This document shows positions 5,692 through 8,385 of a DNA stretch of 8,385 bases, one piece after another. How positions within the stretch are numbered: position 1 is the first letter of the stretch; every line of letters begins with the position of its first letter. The stretch spans positions 1 through 8,385 of the forward strand of contig CAYTQK010000148.1 of the NCBI GenBank assembly GCA_964439745.1. The letters are read 5' to 3'. Origin of the DNA: CAYTQK01 sp964439745. Its GTDB lineage: Bacteria; Desulfobacterota; Desulfobacteria; Desulfobacterales; Desulfosudaceae. The notes beneath the pieces are model-generated. The model was not told the DNA's origin and did not search any database. It worked only from the letters and a program-made list of their open reading frames with translations. Both the position numbers and the translations under genes were made by a program.

Positions 5692-8385
5692 CAGTTCACC
5701 TCCTCCAACAGGGCGTCAATTTTACTGGTGATCTGAATATCTTCATACCAATTGAGTTCAATGGCCTTGGCCGGGCATTCGGCGGCGCAGACGCCGCACC
5801 CCTGGCACAGGGCGGGGTCGATTTCACTGACCCCCTCTTCGTTGATCCGGGGCACATGGTAAGCGCAGGAGCGGACACAGACCAGGCAGGCGGCGCATTT
5901 TTCCGGATCCACCGTGGCCACCACGGCCGAAAGTGTCAGGATCGAGCGGGAGAGCAGGGTGGCCGCCCGGGAAGCGGCCGCCTGGGCCTGAGAAATGGCC
6001 TCCGGAATGAGGCGCGGACTGTGCGCGGTCCCGCAGACATAGACGCCTTCGGTGGACATTTCTACCGGCCGCAGCTTGACATGGGCTTCCAGCATATAGC
6101 CTTCGGCGTTGCGGTCGAGCTTCATGATCTGTCCGAGTTCCTCGGTATCGGCCGGCCGCATGGCGGCGCTCAGGACCAGCAGGTCGGGGTTGACCCGCAG
6201 CTGGCGGCCCAGCACGTGATCGGTAAAGGTGACGGCCAGTCCGTCGTCAGCCTTTTCCACCAGCGGCGGTTCTTCGGCGGCGTAGCGAAAGAACAGCACC
6301 CCCTTTGCCCGGGCTTCGGCATAATAGTCTTCCAGAAAGCCGTAGGTCCGCATGTCGCGGTAGAGGATAAACACCTCGGCCGCCGGGTTCTGTTTTTTGA
6401 TGGTCAGGGCGTTCTTCACGGCCGCTTGGCAGCAGTAGCGGGAGCAGTTGGGGTGCTCAGCGTTGCGGGAACCGACGCACTGGATCATGACCACCTGCTC
6501 CAGTTCGCCGGCTCCTTCGGCTTCCAGCCGCCGGGCCAGTTCCGTCTGGGTGATCACGGCCTCATGCTGACCGTAGCAGTATTCGGTGGGTTCGTATTCG
6601 GTGGCACCGGTGGCCAGAATGACCACGCCGTGTGCTATTTTTCGTTCATACATGGCCGGGCCCACCAGCACCTCGGTCTCGAAATTTCCTTTGAAGCCGG
6701 AAAAATTGACAATCAGGGCGTTGGTCAGCACCTCGATGTTGGGATGACTGGTAACCCGCTGGACCAGGCTGTCCAGGTAGCCGCCGATGTCCTCGCCTTC
6801 AATGGTGCGGGTGAGCTGGCGGCACATCCCGCCCAGGGCGTCTTCTTTTTCCAGGAGAATGGTTTCAAATCCCTGCTCGGCCAGGCCCAGGGCGGCGTTC
6901 ATGCCGGCCACGCCGCCGCCCACCACCAATCCGATTTTGGTAACGGGAATCTGCTTGTCGTGCAGGGGATGCAGAGTGGCGGCCCGGGCCACGGCCATGC
7001 GGACCAGGTCAATGGCCTTGACCGTAGCCTGTTCCGGGGTGTTGTAGTGACTCCAGGAGTCCTGGTTGCGGATATTGGCCATTTCAAAGAGATACTTGTT
7101 CAGGCCGCAGGCTTCCAGGGTCTCCATGAAAATGGGTTCGTGGGTTTTCGGCGTACAGGAGGCCACCACCACCCGGTTGAGGTTGTTCTCCCGGATGATT
7201 TCCTTCATGGTGTCCTGCACGTCCTGGGAACAGGTAAACAGGTTGGTATCACAATAGGCCACATGGGGAAGCCCCTTGGCGCTGTCCACCACCCGGGGAA
7301 CATCCACCACCCCGGCGATGTTGATGCCGCATTTGCAGACGAACACGCCGATGCGGGGATCTTCGCCGGCCACCTCCATTTCGTCCGGAATGGCGGCCGT
7401 ACGGGTACAGGTGTCCCGCGCCGGGGCCAATCCCATGGCCGCCCGGCAGGCGGCCGCGCTGGCCTGGGTAACGGATTCCGGGATGTCCTTGGGACCCTGG
7501 AAGGCGCCGCAGACGTAAATACCCGGCCGGGACGTTTCCACCGGCGTAAAGGGACCGGTCTCGGCGAATCGGTGGCGGTTGAGCTGAATCCCCAGCCGCC
7601 GGGCCATGTCAATGGTGGCTTCGGCCGGCTGCAGGCCCACCGACAGCACCACCATGTCGAATTCTTCTTCGCACATTTCGCCGGCGTCATTGGCGTAGCG
7701 CAGTCTCAGGTCGCCGCTGTCCGCCAGGGGCAGGACGGTGTGGACGCGGGCCTTTTCAAAGCGGATGCCCATGTCCCTGGCCCGCTGATAATAGGCTTCA
7801 TAGTCCTTGCCGAAGGTGCGCATGTCCATGTTGAAGATGGCGCAGTCCAGTTCATCATGGGAGTGCTCCTTGGCGATCATGGCATCCTTGACGGCATACA
7901 TGCAGCAGACCGAGGAGCAGTAGGCGTTGTCGCAGCGGTTCATGTCCCGGGAACCGACGCACTGCAGCCAGGCGATGCGGGCCGGCAGTTTCAGGTCCAG
8001 GGGGCGCTGGAGATGGCCCTGGTAGGGGCCGGTGGCGCTGAGGATGCGCTCGAATTCCAGGCTGGTGAGCACGTTGGGAGATTGGCCGTAACCATAGAAA
8101 TCAAGACCGGCCGGATCAAAGGGGACGGTTCCGGCGGCCAGGATGACGGCCCCGGCTTCCAGTTCGGTGGTTCGAACGGTGTCGCTGTAAGTAATGGCTT
8201 CGGCGATACAGATTTTTTCACACAGGCCGCAGCCGATGCACAATTCCGGGTCGATGGCATAGGACAGGGGCACCGACTGGGCGTACTTGATATAGGTGGC
8301 CGAACGATTGCCCAGGCTGCAATTGAACTCGTCCGGCCCCTTGACCGGGCAGACCCGGCTGCATTCACCGCAGCCGGTGCATTTG
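5691..8385 (-). CDS. hdrA: HdrA-like flavin/iron-sulfur protein with two HdrA modules (N-terminus outside window)
   Basis: The visible part is 897 residues; the frame runs open to the window edge (first whole codon at 8384), so the GTG at 8273 is not the start. Module 1 (visible residues 1 to about 340) begins in the inserted ferredoxin region: KCTGCGEC (1-8) and CIGCGLC (49-55), then ILAAGT, CVGSRD (142-147), a CSSVCC motif and a C-terminal FAD-domain segment GIYVCGAFQGPKDIPE. Module 2 restarts as a full HdrA at about 342 with RIGVFVCKCGINIAG, the N-terminal cluster cysteines, and the FAD fingerprint VGGGVAGMNAA (about 488-498). It then has ILATGA, a second CVGSR (636-640) with CSRYCC, and GVYVCGTAHSPRLIPE, but lacks the ferredoxin insert. 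Two C-terminal 4Fe-4S motifs (CAACLVC and CQGCGVC, about 825-885) end it. HdrA proteins bind FAD and, in complexes, bifurcate electrons between high- and low-potential acceptors. It is co-transcribed with mvhD by stop/start overlap. Which half, if either, bifurcates cannot be told here. Confidence 0.92.
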   Translation of the reverse strand, partial: KCTGCGECSRVCPVKGPDEFNCSLGNRSATYIKYAQSVPLSYAIDPELCIGCGLCEKICIAEAITYSDTVRTTELEAGAVILAAGTVPFDPAGLDFYGYGQSPNVLTSLEFERILSATGPYQGHLQRPLDLKLPARIAWLQCVGSRDMNRCDNAYCSSVCCMYAVKDAMIAKEHSHDELDCAIFNMDMRTFGKDYEAYYQRARDMGIRFEKARVHTVLPLADSGDLRLRYANDAGEMCEEEFDMVVLSVGLQPAEATIDMARRLGIQLNRHRFAETGPFTPVETSRPGIYVCGAFQGPKDIPESVTQASAAACRAAMGLAPARDTCTRTAAIPDEMEVAGEDPRIGVFVCKCGINIAGVVDVPRVVDSAKGLPHVAYCDTNLFTCSQDVQDTMKEIIRENNLNRVVVASCTPKTHEPIFMETLEACGLNKYLFEMANIRNQDSWSHYNTPEQATVKAIDLVRMAVARAATLHPLHDKQIPVTKIGLVVGGGVAGMNAALGLAEQGFETILLEKEDALGGMCRQLTRTIEGEDIGGYLDSLVQRVTSHPNIEVLTNALIVNFSGFKGNFETEVLVGPAMYERKIAHGVVILATGATEYEPTEYCYGQHEAVITQTELARRLEAEGAGELEQVVMIQCVGSRNAEHPNCSRYCCQAAVKNALTIKKQNPAAEVFILYRDMRTYGFLEDYYAEARAKGVLFFRYAAEEPPLVEKADDGLAVTFTDHVLGRQLRVNPDLLVLSAAMRPADTEELGQIMKLDRNAEGYMLEAHVKLRPVEMSTEGVYVCGTAHSPRLIPEAISQAQAAASRAATLLSRSILTLSAVVATVDPEKCAACLVCVRSCAYHVPRINEEGVSEIDPALCQGCGVCAAECPAKAIELNWYEDIQITSKIDALLEEVN

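Overview
The window looks like chromosomal DNA from a strictly anaerobic, moderately GC-rich bacterium. The best guess is a sulfate-reducing or syntrophic member of the Desulfobacterota (Desulfobacterales-like). This rests on gene content: an HdrA/MvhD electron-transfer module joined to a MetV/MetF methylene-tetrahydrofolate reductase of Wood-Ljungdahl type, plus PAS-rich histidine kinases and stand-alone receiver proteins. No RNA genes, mobile elements, CRISPR arrays or large repeats are visible, and no gene-free stretch exceeds 300 bases.

Layout. Positions 1-134 are a short leader with no clear gene. On the plus strand, 135-1625 encodes a double-PAS histidine kinase and 1615-3111 a receiver-PAS-histidine kinase hybrid; they overlap by 11 nt. 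A 14-bp perfect hairpin at 3112-3144 separates them from the genes converging on the minus strand. Read from the right edge leftward, these are hdrA (8385-5691, N-terminus cut by the window edge), mvhD (5691-5254), metV (5215-4547), metF (4550-3618), and, after an 80-nt gap, a single-domain response regulator (3537-3154). hdrA/mvhD share one base (TGATG), metV/metF overlap by 4 nt (ATGA), and mvhD/metV are 38 nt apart, so this is very likely one operon.

Main find. The mvhD gene contains an in-frame UGA at codon 17 (5643-5641), exactly where the family has a conserved cysteine (motif CCNYxGYSAAD). The reading frame starts on the hdrA stop codon behind a strong Shine-Dalgarno sequence. A SECIS-like hairpin with a GGC apical loop lies about 20 nt after the UGA. 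The simplest reading is a selenocysteine-containing MvhD of 145 residues. Standard gene calling would truncate it to an internal ATG at 5610 and lose its N-terminal cysteine/selenocysteine motif.

How the genes work together. HdrA is a long flavin and iron-sulfur protein with two HdrA-type modules, the second lacking the inserted ferredoxin. MvhD is the small iron-sulfur subunit that passes electrons to HdrA-type proteins. MetV and MetF form the reductase that interconverts methylene- and methyl-tetrahydrofolate. The same combination is known from the Moorella HdrCBA-MvhD-MetVF complex, so flavin-based electron bifurcation or confurcation at the methyl branch of the Wood-Ljungdahl pathway is a reasonable inference, in either the reductive or the oxidative direction. 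The facing signalling genes supply two kinases and two receiver domains but no DNA-binding output domain, which suggests a phosphorelay whose final target lies elsewhere.
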